Notes under the pieces: generated by a model
Told to the model about the DNA's origin: nothing
Seen by the model: the letters and a program-made list of their open reading frames with translations, nothing else
Database searches by the model: none
Made by a program: the position numbers and the translations under genes
Origin: Patescibacteria group bacterium
GTDB taxonomy: Bacteria; Patescibacteria; Paceibacteria; UBA9973; UBA2103
DNA: 24,551 nucleotides
Assembly (NCBI GenBank): GCA_018968865.1
Contig: JAGWZP010000009.1
Location: forward strand, 1 to 24,551
Reading direction: 5' to 3'
Shown: piece by piece, positions 5,655-12,677 of the stretch
How positions within the stretch are numbered: position 1 is the first letter of the stretch
Layout of the letters: each line of letters starts with the position of its first letter

Positions 5655-6393
5655 AATCCACAACATGGCGCTCGTCCTCTCGCGCGTCAGCGCGAAGTTC
5701 GCCGATATGGACAAAGACGTGCTTGCGCTCGAGGGCATCTCCTTCTCCCTTCCCGCCGGTTCGTTTCTGTCCATCATCGGGCCCTCCGGCGCCGGGAAGT
5801 CCACGCTGATGCGCGTCATCCTCGGGCTCATGCCGCACACGAGCGGGACCATCGTACGCAACTTCTCCCGGCCGGCGATGGTCTTCCAGAATTACGCGCT
5901 CTTCCCCTGGCTTACCGCGCTTGATAATGTCGCGTTCGGCCTGCGCATGACGGGTATGCCTCGCAAAGAGCGCGAGCACGTCGCGCGGGAGAAATTAAAG
6001 GAGGTCGGTCTTGCGCATCTCGAGACCCATTATCCAGCCGCGCTCTCGGGCGGCCAGCGCCAGCGCGTCGGACTCGCACGCGCTCTCGCGATCTCGCCCG
6101 ACCTTCTCATTATGGACGAGCCATTCTCCAATCTCGATACCATCACCTCTGAAGCACTCAAGAACGATCTTTTGAACATTTGGCGCTCGTACGGCATGAC
6201 GATACTGATGGTGAACCATCTCATCCCCGACGCTATCGAACTCTCCGACCAGATACTCGTCCTCGGCGCGCATCCGGGACACATCGCAAAGGCGCTCACG
6301 GTGGAGCTCCCGCGCCCGCGCGAGGTGCGCCACGAAAAATTCTTTGCAGAGGTGGACCGTTTGACCGAGGTCGTCCGCAGTATTTCTTCTTGA
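5644..6393 (+). CDS. ABC importer ATP-binding protein, SsuB/TauB type
   Basis: Cytoplasmic ATPase partner of the upstream permease, 249 aa. It has Walker A GPSGAGKST, Q-loop MVFQNYALFPW, signature LSGGQRQRVGLARAL, Walker B LLIMDEPF, D-loop SNLD and H-loop MVNH, so the catalytic set is complete. The order and spacing fit the nitrate/sulfonate/taurine ATPase group, and QNYALFPWLTALDN is characteristic. The first possible ATG (5644) lies inside the permease gene; a second Met at residue 8 is an alternative start. The gene ends in TGA and runs straight into a strong bidirectional terminator. Confidence 0.9.
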   Translation: MLNRIHNMALVLSRVSAKFADMDKDVLALEGISFSLPAGSFLSIIGPSGAGKSTLMRVILGLMPHTSGTIVRNFSRPAMVFQNYALFPWLTALDNVAFGLRMTGMPRKEREHVAREKLKEVGLAHLETHYPAALSGGQRQRVGLARALAISPDLLIMDEPFSNLDTITSEALKNDLLNIWRSYGMTILMVNHLIPDAIELSDQILVLGAHPGHIAKALTVELPRPREVRHEKFFAEVDRLTEVVRSISS

Positions 6394-6399
6394 TTCTCA

Positions 6400-6444
6400 A
6401 AAAGGACATCGCAAGTCCTTAGAAAGGACTTGCGATGTCCTTTT
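6400..6444. terminator. Bidirectional intrinsic terminator between convergent ABC operons
   Basis: A perfect 15-bp stem (6404-6418 with 6426-6440, GGACATCGCAAGTCC) carries A and T runs on its two sides. It lies between the plus ATPase gene ending at 6393 and the minus permease gene ending at 6443, whose stop codon overlaps the T run. Confidence 0.92.
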
Positions 6445-7195
6445 ACACTTCGATACGCGAGAAGAAGTAGGAGCCGAGCGCAAGGAAAAGCGCGGTGACG
6501 CCGAGGAGCACGCCGATATCGAGCGCAAGCGGGAAGGTCGCCGTGCCGATGAGGAAATAGCGGAGCGCATCCACGCCGTAGGAGAGCGGGTCAAAGCGAG
6601 CGACCCAGAAAAGCACGGGGGAGGTATTGGAGAGCGGGAAGAGAGCGCCCGAGAGAAAGAAGAGCGGCATCACGAGGAAGTTCATAATGAGCTGGAAGCC
6701 CTGCATATCGTGGAGCAGCGAGGCGACCATGATGCCGAGCGAGCTGAAAAGGAGCGCGACGAGAAGCATCACGACGAGCGCCGGTATGATATTGAACCAC
6801 GAGGAGGGACGGAAACCGGCGAAGATGGCGAGAATGAGGACGAGCGTCCCTTGGGCGCTTGCGACGGTCGCGCCGCCGATAGTGCGCCCGAACATGATGG
6901 AAAGACGGGATACCGGTGCAACCATGGTCTCTTTCAAGAAACCGAATTGGCGGTCCCAGATGACCTGCATGCCGTTGAAGATGGCGCTGAAGATGATACT
7001 CATGCCGATGACGCCCGGCGCGATAAATTGCAGGTAATTCCCCTGCCCCGCTTTTGCAAACACCGGTCCGAGCCCGTAGCCGAGCGCAACGAGAAAAAGT
7101 ATCGGCTGGCCGAGTGAACCCACGATGCGCGACTTCGAGCGGACAAACCGCTTCACTTCCCTAAGCCACATGATGTAGATAGCATTCATATGCAC
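6443..7195 (-). CDS. ABC-2 type exporter permease (DrrB/NodJ-like)
   Basis: Membrane component of a drug- or polysaccharide-type exporter, 250 aa. It has six hydrophobic segments, including SLGQPILFLVALGYGLG, VIGMSIIFSAIFNGM, GTLVLILAIFAGF, IIPALVVMLLVALLFSSLGIM, LIMNFLVMPLFFLSGALFPL and IGVLLGVTALFLALGSYFF. The PLFFLSGALFPL plus DPLSYGVDALR pattern is the ABC-2 permease hallmark. It starts 3 bp after the stop of the ATPase gene; ATG at 7195 or 7189 are both possible. Substrate is unknown: DrrAB-like pairs range from drug efflux to cell-surface glycan export. Confidence 0.9.
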   Translation of the reverse strand: MHMNAIYIMWLREVKRFVRSKSRIVGSLGQPILFLVALGYGLGPVFAKAGQGNYLQFIAPGVIGMSIIFSAIFNGMQVIWDRQFGFLKETMVAPVSRLSIMFGRTIGGATVASAQGTLVLILAIFAGFRPSSWFNIIPALVVMLLVALLFSSLGIMVASLLHDMQGFQLIMNFLVMPLFFLSGALFPLSNTSPVLFWVARFDPLSYGVDALRYFLIGTATFPLALDIGVLLGVTALFLALGSYFFSRIEV

Positions 7196-7198
7196 ATA

Positions 7199-8002
7199 TT
7201 AGCGGCGGCCGCCGCCATGCATGCGGCGCGCTTGGCGCATCCGGTCAAGCGAATTCCCTTCTTCATCGCGGATGGCGCTTCCCGTCAGCTTCAAAAATGC
7301 TTCTTCCAAGGTCGCGGTACCGGTCTGCTTCTGCAATGCTTCGCTTGTCCCTTGCGCGATGATGACGCCATGGTCGATGACGGCGATGGTCTTCGCGATG
7401 CGGTCGGCCTCCTCCATATAATGGGTAGTGAAGAAGACCGTGATGCCTTCTTCGGTATTCAGCTTCTGCACGTAGCCCCAGAGTGCATTGCGCGTCTGCG
7501 GGTCGAGACCCAGGGTCGGCTCATCGAGGAAGATGATCTTCGGATGATGCAAGAGGCCGCGCGCAATCTCCAACCGGCGTTTCATCCCGCCCGAGAAATC
7601 GCGGACGAAATCATGTTGACGGTCGGAGAGCTCGACGAGTGCGAGCATTTCGGGGATGCGCTTCGCGAGTGTTTCTTTCGGCACGCTGTAGAGCACGCTG
7701 TGGAGTTTCAAATTTTCAAGTGCGGTCAGGTCTTCGTCCAGCGACGGGTCCTGGAAGACGATGCCGAAGGAGCGGCGCGCGAGATCCGGTTCTTCAACCG
7801 GATCGTGACCGTTGATGGAAATCGTCCCCGCCGTCGGGCGGAGCAGGGTTGTGAGCATCTTGATCGTGGTCGACTTCCCCGCACCGTTGGGACCGAGAAA
7901 AGCGAAAATGCCGCCCTCCTCCACCGTAAAGGAGACATCCTTCACCGCAACGAACTCATCAAATCTCTTGGTGAGATTCTTGACCTCAATAATATTCTTC
8001 AT
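7199..8002 (-). CDS. ABC-2 type exporter ATP-binding protein (DrrA/CcmA-like)
   Basis: ATPase for the ABC-2 permease that follows it, 267 aa. Motifs in order: Walker A LGPNGAGKST, Q-loop GIVFQDPSLDEDLTALENL, signature FSGGMKRRLEIARGLL, Walker B IIFLDEPTLGLDPQTR, H-loop FFTTHYMEEAD. The VFQDPSLDEDLTA segment and C-terminal LEEAFLKLTG are typical of the daunorubicin-resistance subgroup. The C-terminus carries an unusual Arg/His/Gly tail (RMHGGGRR). A strong promoter (TTGCAC-17-TATAGT) lies 11 nt before the ATG, giving a leader of about 5 nt. Confidence 0.92.
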   Translation of the reverse strand: MKNIIEVKNLTKRFDEFVAVKDVSFTVEEGGIFAFLGPNGAGKSTTIKMLTTLLRPTAGTISINGHDPVEEPDLARRSFGIVFQDPSLDEDLTALENLKLHSVLYSVPKETLAKRIPEMLALVELSDRQHDFVRDFSGGMKRRLEIARGLLHHPKIIFLDEPTLGLDPQTRNALWGYVQKLNTEEGITVFFTTHYMEEADRIAKTIAVIDHGVIIAQGTSEALQKQTGTATLEEAFLKLTGSAIRDEEGNSLDRMRQARRMHGGGRR

Positions 8003-8013
8003 GTGTTCCGTTC

Positions 8014-8042
8014 ACTATACCCTGCCGTCACGACAGGTGCAA
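8014..8042 (-). promoter_or_regulatory. Promoter of the ABC-2 exporter operon, TTGCAC-17-TATAGT
   Basis: On the minus strand TTGCAC (8037-8042) and TATAGT (8014-8019) are exactly 17 bp apart. The predicted start near 8007 leaves about 5 nt before the ATG at 8002. Confidence 0.75.
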
Positions 8043-8051
8043 AATTACATT

Positions 8052-8078
8052 AAAAAAGGCCGCGTGTGCGGCCTTTTT
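8052..8078 (-). terminator. Intrinsic terminator after the small gene at 8091
   Basis: GGCCGC (8058-8063), loop GTGT, GCGGCC (8068-8073) is flanked by A6 and T5. On the minus strand it follows the small gene and ends in a U6 run; it also insulates the exporter promoter. Confidence 0.88.
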
Positions 8079-8090
8079 GGATTGAAAGGT

Positions 8091-8285
8091 TTAAAGCAGA
8101 TGTTTCAGGAATTCTGCCCTTGGGTCCCTTTCGATTTCGGGATTTTCTCCTTCGTCATCGATAGGAACGGCATTGATCAAGGACATGCTTATCCCCGGAG
8201 GTGGCCTGTCTCCGATCTTGTCCGGGACAGGAGGTTTGGCTTCTTTGGGTTTCGCATTCCTGGCCCTCATCGCAGCTTTTTTCAT
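8091..8285 (-). CDS. Small hypothetical protein, 64 aa
   Basis: Not recognised. The ATG at 8285 is chosen because a strong Shine-Dalgarno (GAGGAGGG, 8291-8298) lies 5 nt upstream; a GTG at 8288 is less well placed. The protein opens MKKAAMRARNAKPKEAKPPV, a basic Pro/Lys-rich tail, and ends acidic (IDDEGENPEIERDPRAEFL), so it is probably disordered and bipolar in charge. No membrane segment. A promoter (TTGACG-17-CATACT), a 50-nt leader with a good ribosome binding site and a strong terminator all support a real single-gene transcript. It is divergent from the yecD-type repressor gene. Confidence 0.65.
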   Translation of the reverse strand: MKKAAMRARNAKPKEAKPPVPDKIGDRPPPGISMSLINAVPIDDEGENPEIERDPRAEFLKHLL

Positions 8286-8339
8286 CACATCCCTCCTCGT
8301 TAACGGGTTGTGTTACGGGTGTACCACGCTCTAAATCTA

Positions 8340-8373
8340 GCGGCAGTATGCCGCGTTAATACGATTTCGTCAA
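8340..8373 (-). promoter_or_regulatory. Promoter with overlapping inverted repeat for the 64-aa gene
   Basis: TTGACG (8368-8373) and CATACT (8345-8350) are 17 bp apart on the minus strand. The -10 lies inside a palindrome, GCGGCAGTATGCCGC (8340-8354), a candidate operator for a dimeric regulator. Confidence 0.55.
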
Positions 8374-8452
8374 TCAATTTATTTCTTTCTTTTGCGCGAA
8401 TTGGTAGGATTTTATGTGAAGAGTCAATCTCCGCGAGATTACTCGCCCGCTC

Positions 8453-8461
8453 TGTGGATAA
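8453..8461 (-). promoter_or_regulatory. Single perfect DnaA box
   Basis: TGTGGATAA on the plus strand is the exact complement of TTATCCACA. It lies 8 bp before the palindrome in front of the yecD-type gene. No second perfect box was noticed nearby, so this is not evidence for an origin; it could tie the gene to DnaA or be chance. Confidence 0.4.
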
Positions 8462-8468
8462 CAATCCA

Positions 8469-8494
8469 AAACACTACGATATATCGTAGTGTTT
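8469..8494. promoter_or_regulatory. Perfect 26-bp palindrome, operator in front of the yecD-type gene
   Basis: The palindrome is centred between 8481 and 8482 with core ACTACGATATATCGTAGT and ends 4 bp before the ATG at 8499. It must overlap the promoter of the gene. The same 18-bp core recurs just after the gene, so the likely binder is the encoded TrpR-like protein. Confidence 0.85.
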
Positions 8495-8498
8495 ATAC

Positions 8499-8909
8499 AT
8501 GAAAAAGAGAATGCATGAATTGAGCAAGGATGAGCAAATAAAGACGCTGGATTCGCTCTACACTGCCGCCGCTACAATTCGCGGGCGCTCCGCCATGAAA
8601 TCTTTCTTGCGCGACCTGCTTACTGAAAGTGAACGCATCATGCTTGGACGGCGAATCCTCATCGCCCGCCTGCTTCTTTCAGGCGAAACCTATGACGGCA
8701 TTTATGATCGCTTGGGAGCAAGCCCCGGTACGGTACGAAATGTCGATCGATGGCTGCAAGATCAAATGCCTGGCTATGAAAATGCCATTCAGGCATTGGA
8801 GGACGAATTTGGAAAACGAGAATTCAAGAAGAAATACGCAACGAGTATGCTCTATCGTTTCAAGAAGCGGTACCCGCTTCATTTTCTGCTTTTCCTCGAA
8901 CCAAAATAA
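8499..8909 (+). CDS. TrpR-like YerC/YecD family transcriptional repressor
   Basis: A 136-aa DNA-binding protein of the TrpR superfamily, YerC/YecD branch. The family signature is clear: SFLRDLLTESERIMLGRRILIARLLLSGETYDGIYDRLGASPGTVRNVDRWL, that is, a helix bundle followed by a helix-turn-helix (YDGIYDRLGASPGTVRNV). The C-terminal 45 residues are an extra basic extension (FGKREFKKKYA, RFKKRYPLHFLLF) beyond the usual ~95-aa domain, perhaps for a partner or ligand. Perfect palindromes flank the gene at 8469-8494 and 8916-8947, the first covering its own promoter region. Autoregulation by the product is strongly suggested by sequence and by TrpR precedent, but the ligand and other targets are unknown. 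Confidence 0.88.
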   Translation: MKKRMHELSKDEQIKTLDSLYTAAATIRGRSAMKSFLRDLLTESERIMLGRRILIARLLLSGETYDGIYDRLGASPGTVRNVDRWLQDQMPGYENAIQALEDEFGKREFKKKYATSMLYRFKKRYPLHFLLFLEPK

Positions 8910-8915
8910 TCTTTC

Positions 8916-8947
8916 ATGAAATACTACGATATATCGTAGTATTTCAT
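8916..8947. promoter_or_regulatory. Perfect 32-bp palindrome after the yecD-type gene
   Basis: Exact two-fold symmetry about 8931/8932, with ATGAAAT at one end and ATTTCAT at the other and the same ACTACGATATATCGTAGT core as the upstream site. It lies 6 bp past the stop. It could be a second operator allowing DNA looping, or a weak terminator, but there is no unpaired loop or U run. Confidence 0.85.
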
Positions 8948-8960
8948 CGGATGTCGGCAT

Positions 8961-9251
8961 TCAATCGCCGAGAGATAGGATGAGGAGGCCTTTCTTTTCT
9001 ATTTCTTCGCGCGGCCAGTATTTTGAAAGATCGTCGAGCGTAAAAGTGCGTGCATAGGTAACTGTCTTCTTAATGCTACGGCCAGTCGGCTTCCGATCGG
9101 GGCCAAGGCCGGTCCATTCCTCAAGCACCAGTACATCGCCAGGTTGTACATTTATCAAATCTTCATCCGGCAAGCGCAATTCATATTTCTTTGCTCCGGA
9201 TGCAACCGCATCAAAATATTCCGGCAGAATCTTCTTGTGAATCTCTGCCAT
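8961..9251 (-). CDS. ASCH-domain protein (DUF3850-like), 96 aa
   Basis: Compact cytoplasmic protein with the ASCH/PUA-like pattern: an opening IHKKILPEYFDAVASGAKKYELRL, then INVQPGDVLVLEEW, and a C-terminal LILSLGD strand. The conserved K-x-x-E-x-R (KKYELRL) is the typical ASCH core that contacts RNA or nucleotide. Start ATG at 9251 is chosen over the longer frame because it falls 1 nt after the pyrG stop, giving tight coupling. ASCH proteins are linked to RNA binding, translation and, in some members, N4-acetylcytidine hydrolysis. Association with CTP synthase makes a cytidine-related role attractive, but this is inference. Confidence 0.8.
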   Translation of the reverse strand: MAEIHKKILPEYFDAVASGAKKYELRLPDEDLINVQPGDVLVLEEWTGLGPDRKPTGRSIKKTVTYARTFTLDDLSKYWPREEIEKKGLLILSLGD

Positions 9252-9252
9252 A

Positions 9253-10911
9253 TTATTTCTTGCGCTTGCGGGACATGGCGGCGCGGAGGAACTCGGTGAA
9301 CAAGGGGTGCGGCGCAAGCGGGCGCGCCTGGAGCTCGGGGTGGAACTGCGTGCCGAGCATGAAAGGATGCACGTCGCGCGGAAGCTCGGCGATCTCCATC
9401 AGCACGCCGTCGGGGCTGGTGCCGGAGAAGACGAGGCCGGCGTCCTCCAGCCGCTTCACGTACGCCGGATTGATTTCGTAGCGGTGGCGGTGGCGCTCCT
9501 CCACCAATTCTTTCTTGTAGGCGGCGCGCGCCAGCGTGTTCTTCTTGAGGTAGCACGGGTACACGCCGAGGCGCATCGTGCCGCCGTACTTGTTGTCGGC
9601 GAGGTGCTTCTTCTGCTCCAGCATCACGTCGACCACCGGATCGGCCGCCGTCTTCTTGATCTCAGTCGTATTCGCGTCCCTCAGCCCGAGCACGTGGCGC
9701 GCATACTCAACCACCATCAGCTGCATGCCGTAGCAGAGTCCGAAATATGGAATTTTCTTCTCGCGCGCGAATTGTATCGCCCGCATTTTTCCTTCGATAC
9801 CGCTCTCGCCGAACCCGCCGGGGACGATAATGCCGTGGAATTTCTTGAGCACCGCGAGCGACTTCGCTCCGCCGTGCTCCAAGTCCTTAGAATTCACCCA
9901 GGTGATCTTCGCCTGGCGGCGGAGCTTCGCCGCGGAGAACTTGATGGCTTCAATGACCGAGAGGTACGCGTCGGCGAGCACGAAGTCGCCCGTATCGAAA
10001 TATTTCCCCACAATGGCGATATTGATTTCAGGCGCTTTCGTATTTATCGCCGCGAGCGCGAACTTCTTCCACGCGGCGAGCGAGGCGCGCTTCTTCTCGG
10101 GCAAATTCAGCGCGGTGAGGAGCGCGTCGCCGAGCTTGTCCTTTTCAAAATTGAGCGGCGCTTCGTAAATACTGTCGATGTCCGGCGCGGAAATGACGCG
10201 GTCCTTGCGCACGTTGCACCAGATAGCGAGTTTCTCCTTGCGCTTCTCGTCCACGAGTTCTTTGGAGCGCGCGATAATGAAGTCCGGCTGGACGCCGTAG
10301 CTGTTTAAGTCGCGCACGGCCGTCTGGGTCGGCTTCGTCTTCATCTCGCCGAGCGTGCCCGGCGTCGGCAGGTAGGAGACCATGACAAAGAGCACGTCCT
10401 CCGGATGCTTCATCTTGAGCACGCGCGCCGCTTCGATGAAAAGCGCGTTCTGGAAATCGCCGATGGTGCCGCCGATCTCGATGACCGAGATGCGGCTGCC
10501 GTTGTACGCGGCCGCGGCCTCGATGCGCCGGAGTATCTCATCGCGCACATGCGGAATGGCCTCGACGCATTTCCCGCCGTAGCCGAGCGCACGCTCGCGT
10601 TCGATGACCGACTGGTACACCATCCCGCTCGTCATATAGTCTTCCGCGGTGAGGTCGCGGCCCAAAAAGCGCTCATAGTTGCCCATATCCTGGTCGGTCT
10701 CCATGCCGTTCCGCAGGACGAACACTTCGCCGTGCTCGGTCGGATTCATCGTGCCGGCATCCACGTTCAAGTACGGATCGACCTTCACCAGATTGACCGG
10801 ATACCCTTTCTGCTGGAGCAGGAGGCCGACCGAGCTCGTAACGACGCCCTTACCGACGCCGCTCATCACCCCGCCGAGGACGAATATGTATTTGTGACCT
10901 TCTTTTGCCAT
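9253..10911 (-). CDS. pyrG: CTP synthase
   Basis: Converts UTP to CTP using glutamine and ATP; 552 aa, full length. The N-terminal synthetase domain begins KYIFVLGGVMSGVGKGVVTS (P-loop), continues DPYLNVDAGTMNPTEHGEV, METDQDMGNYERF and IEIGGTIGD. The C-terminal class I glutamine amidotransferase has GGFGESGIEGK, nucleophile Cys in FGLCYGMQ, and the His/Glu pair in GTQFHPE. Two usual positions differ: GVMSGVGKG instead of GVVSSLGKG, and NGMETDQDMGNYERF instead of DGAETDLDLGHYERF. It is third in a likely ftsE-ftsX-pyrG-ASCH operon, 6 nt after ftsX. The start ATG at 10911 gives the expected MAKEGHKYIFVLGG opening. Confidence 0.97.
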   Translation of the reverse strand: MAKEGHKYIFVLGGVMSGVGKGVVTSSVGLLLQQKGYPVNLVKVDPYLNVDAGTMNPTEHGEVFVLRNGMETDQDMGNYERFLGRDLTAEDYMTSGMVYQSVIERERALGYGGKCVEAIPHVRDEILRRIEAAAAYNGSRISVIEIGGTIGDFQNALFIEAARVLKMKHPEDVLFVMVSYLPTPGTLGEMKTKPTQTAVRDLNSYGVQPDFIIARSKELVDEKRKEKLAIWCNVRKDRVISAPDIDSIYEAPLNFEKDKLGDALLTALNLPEKKRASLAAWKKFALAAINTKAPEINIAIVGKYFDTGDFVLADAYLSVIEAIKFSAAKLRRQAKITWVNSKDLEHGGAKSLAVLKKFHGIIVPGGFGESGIEGKMRAIQFAREKKIPYFGLCYGMQLMVVEYARHVLGLRDANTTEIKKTAADPVVDVMLEQKKHLADNKYGGTMRLGVYPCYLKKNTLARAAYKKELVEERHRHRYEINPAYVKRLEDAGLVFSGTSPDGVLMEIAELPRDVHPFMLGTQFHPELQARPLAPHPLFTEFLRAAMSRKRKK

Positions 10912-10917
10912 ACCGAA

Positions 10918-11844
10918 CTAGACCTTGAGGTACTTATTGATCGCGAGTACCGAGGCGACCGCTCCGAGCACGATGCCCGAAAGCATCAGGATGGAGAAAA
11001 CCAGCGCGAAGTGGTCGCCGTAATAGCTCGCAATATTGAACCCGCCGAACCATCCCGCGGTCTTGGTCCCCGCGTACCACGTCGCCGGCCAGAGCAGAAG
11101 GAGTACGACGATTGCCGCGATAACGCCGGTGATGACGCCGGTCACGACGAACGGCCCCTGGATATAGATGTTGGAGGCGCCGACGAGCCGCATGACCGCG
11201 ATTTCCTCCTTCGCGGTGTAGATGGCGAGGCGGACGGTCGCGAAGGCGATGAGGATGGACGCTATGGCGAAGAGCACGATGACCGCGAAGCCGATCTCGC
11301 GCGTCGCCGCTATCGCGAGCGCGAGCCGGTCGATGATCTCCTTGTTCTGTGCGTAATTGATGCGATCGACGATAGAGGTGCCGCCGGAAGAGAGCGCGGG
11401 CGAGGCTTCGAGGAAGCTCACGATGCTCTCGTATTGGGACGGGTCCTTCGCCCGCACTTCGAGCGACGCGTCGAGCGGGTTGCCGCCGAGCTCCTGGAGC
11501 GCTTGGAGCGTCAGCTGGTCGTTCGCGTGGCGGGCGCGGAAGGCCGCGAGCGCATCGTCGGCGGACGTGTAGGTGACGCTCGCGACTTGCGGCAGTTTCA
11601 TCAGCTGATCCTTCACCGCGAGAATGTCGCCCTCGCTCGCCGTGGTAACGAAATACACGGACACGTCCACTTTGTCGCTCACCGTGTTCAGCGTGAAGGT
11701 GAGGAGCGCCGAGAGGAAGATGAGCGAGGCGATGATGCCGAGCGTCACGGTCATGATGAGCACGGTGGCCGCCGAGACGGCGCCGCCGCGCGCGAAGTTC
11801 TTTGCGCCCGCGACCAGCATCCTCTTCGTCAGCATCCATTTCAT
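10918..11844 (-). CDS. ftsX: Cell division protein FtsX
   Basis: Membrane partner of FtsE, 308 aa. The layout is that of FtsX: a short cytoplasmic start (MKWMLTKRMLVAGAKNFARG), TM1 (AATVLIMTVTLGIIASLIFLSALLTF), a ~130-residue extracytoplasmic domain (VDVSVYFVTTASEGDILAVKDQL, with FLEASPALSSGGTS), then TM2-TM4 (EIGFAVIVLFAIASILIAFATV, IQGPFVVTGVITGVIAAIVVLLL, FALVFSILMLSGIVLGAVASVL). The cytoplasmic IYTAKEEIAVMRLVGASNIYI motif is diagnostic. FtsEX couples ATP hydrolysis to activation of cell-wall hydrolases at the division site. It begins 18 bp after the ftsE stop. Confidence 0.95.
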   Translation of the reverse strand: MKWMLTKRMLVAGAKNFARGGAVSAATVLIMTVTLGIIASLIFLSALLTFTLNTVSDKVDVSVYFVTTASEGDILAVKDQLMKLPQVASVTYTSADDALAAFRARHANDQLTLQALQELGGNPLDASLEVRAKDPSQYESIVSFLEASPALSSGGTSIVDRINYAQNKEIIDRLALAIAATREIGFAVIVLFAIASILIAFATVRLAIYTAKEEIAVMRLVGASNIYIQGPFVVTGVITGVIAAIVVLLLLWPATWYAGTKTAGWFGGFNIASYYGDHFALVFSILMLSGIVLGAVASVLAINKYLKV

Positions 11845-11862
11845 AGTGTCTTCATACTACAA

Positions 11863-12540
11863 CTATAAGACGTACTTGCCACCGGCGTCGTCGCGCACCA
11901 TTTTCCCGCGGTCGATGGTGATAACGCGTTTCCCGATAGCGTCGACCACGCCCTTGTTGTGCGTCGTGATGATGATGGTCGTACCGAGCTCGTTGATTTT
12001 CTTCAGAATTTCCACGACCTCGTAGGTGTTGATGGGGTCGAGGTTCCCCGTCGGTTCGTCGGCGACGATAAGGTCCGGCTGGTTGATGATGGCGCGGCCG
12101 ATGGCGATGCGCTGCTTCTCGCCGCCCGAGAGCTGGTCGGGAAAATGTTTCGCTTTGTCGGCGAGATTGACGAGTTCGAGGATGTAGGGCACGTCGCTCC
12201 TGATCTCGTCGTCGGAGCGCCCCGCGGCCTCCATCGCGAACGCAATGTTCTCATACGCGGTCTTGTTCGGGATGAGGCGGAAGTCCTGGAAGACCATGCC
12301 GATCTTGCGGCGGTAGTGGTGGAGCGCCGAACTCGGCAGGTCGTTGATATCGATGGATTCAAAAAAAACCGACCCTTCGGTGGGTCGCTCTTCGGCGAGG
12401 AGCAGTTTGAGGAGGGTGGTCTTCCCCGCACCCGAGTGGCCGACGATGGAGACGAATTCTTTGGGGGCGACCGAGATAGTAACTCCTTCGAGTGCCGCTG
12501 TATCTCCGTACCGTTTCGTCACCTTGTCGAAATAAATCAT
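11863..12540 (-). CDS. ftsE: Cell division ATP-binding protein FtsE
   Basis: Cytoplasmic ABC ATPase, 225 aa, typical FtsE length. Motifs: [21 protein letters not shown] start, Walker [11 protein letters not shown]-loop [22 protein letters not shown] (the FRLI.NKT.YEN string is characteristic of FtsE), signature [15 protein letters not shown], Walker [14 protein letters not shown]-loop TTHN. It works with FtsX on septal wall remodelling. First gene of the ftsE-ftsX-pyrG-ASCH group. A -10 TACAAT lies 11 nt upstream with TTTACG 18 bp before it. The Walker A Thr-Thr and D-loop are intact. Confidence 0.97.
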   Translation of the reverse strand: MIYFDKVTKRYGDTAALEGVTISVAPKEFVSIVGHSGAGKTTLLKLLLAEERPTEGSVFFESIDINDLPSSALHHYRRKIGMVFQDFRLIPNKTAYENIAFAMEAAGRSDDEIRSDVPYILELVNLADKAKHFPDQLSGGEKQRIAIGRAIINQPDLIVADEPTGNLDPINTYEVVEILKKINELGTTIIITTHNKGVVDAIGKRVITIDRGKMVRDDAGGKYVL

Positions 12541-12551
12541 GCTCGCTTCCT

Positions 12552-12581
12552 ATTGTACCCCAGTTCCTTCCCCGCCGTAAA
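12552..12581 (-). promoter_or_regulatory. Promoter of the ftsEX-pyrG operon, TTTACG-18-TACAAT
   Basis: On the minus strand TTTACG (12576-12581) and TACAAT (12552-12557) are 18 bp apart. The predicted start is near 12545, about 5 nt before the ATG; AGGA lies between the -10 and the ATG. Confidence 0.55.
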
Positions 12582-12620
12582 GACAAACGGCATAAACGGC
12601 CGCCCCGACCTGGGGATAAG

Positions 12621-12663
12621 CAAGAAAAGAACCCGAACTCGCCTTGTTACAGGCAAATCCGGG
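12621..12663 (-). terminator. Intrinsic terminator of the 202-aa hypothetical gene
   Basis: In the minus-strand RNA, arms CCCGGAUUUGCCU and AGGCGAGUUCGGG pair over 13 positions with three G-U wobbles, around a six-base loop. A UUCUUUUCUU tract follows. It lies 15 bp past the stop at 12678. Confidence 0.78.
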
Positions 12664-12677
12664 CCCTTATGCTTGAT

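Noticed and set aside
6391..6393. UGA recoded as glycine, as in some CPR lineages
   Set aside because: RF2 is encoded, and genes ending at 6393, 12678 and 14343 use TGA where family length or a terminator supports a true stop.
8453..8461. Replication origin marked by a DnaA box
   Set aside because: Only one perfect box was noticed, with no cluster, no dnaA/dnaN genes and no clear unwinding repeats.
10405..11868. 487-codon open frame on the plus strand, and similar long frames opposite pyrG, PaaK-like and kinase genes
   Set aside because: They lie antisense to genes with complete catalytic motifs, have Arg/His/Glu-rich unlikely compositions, and lack promoters and ribosome binding sites.
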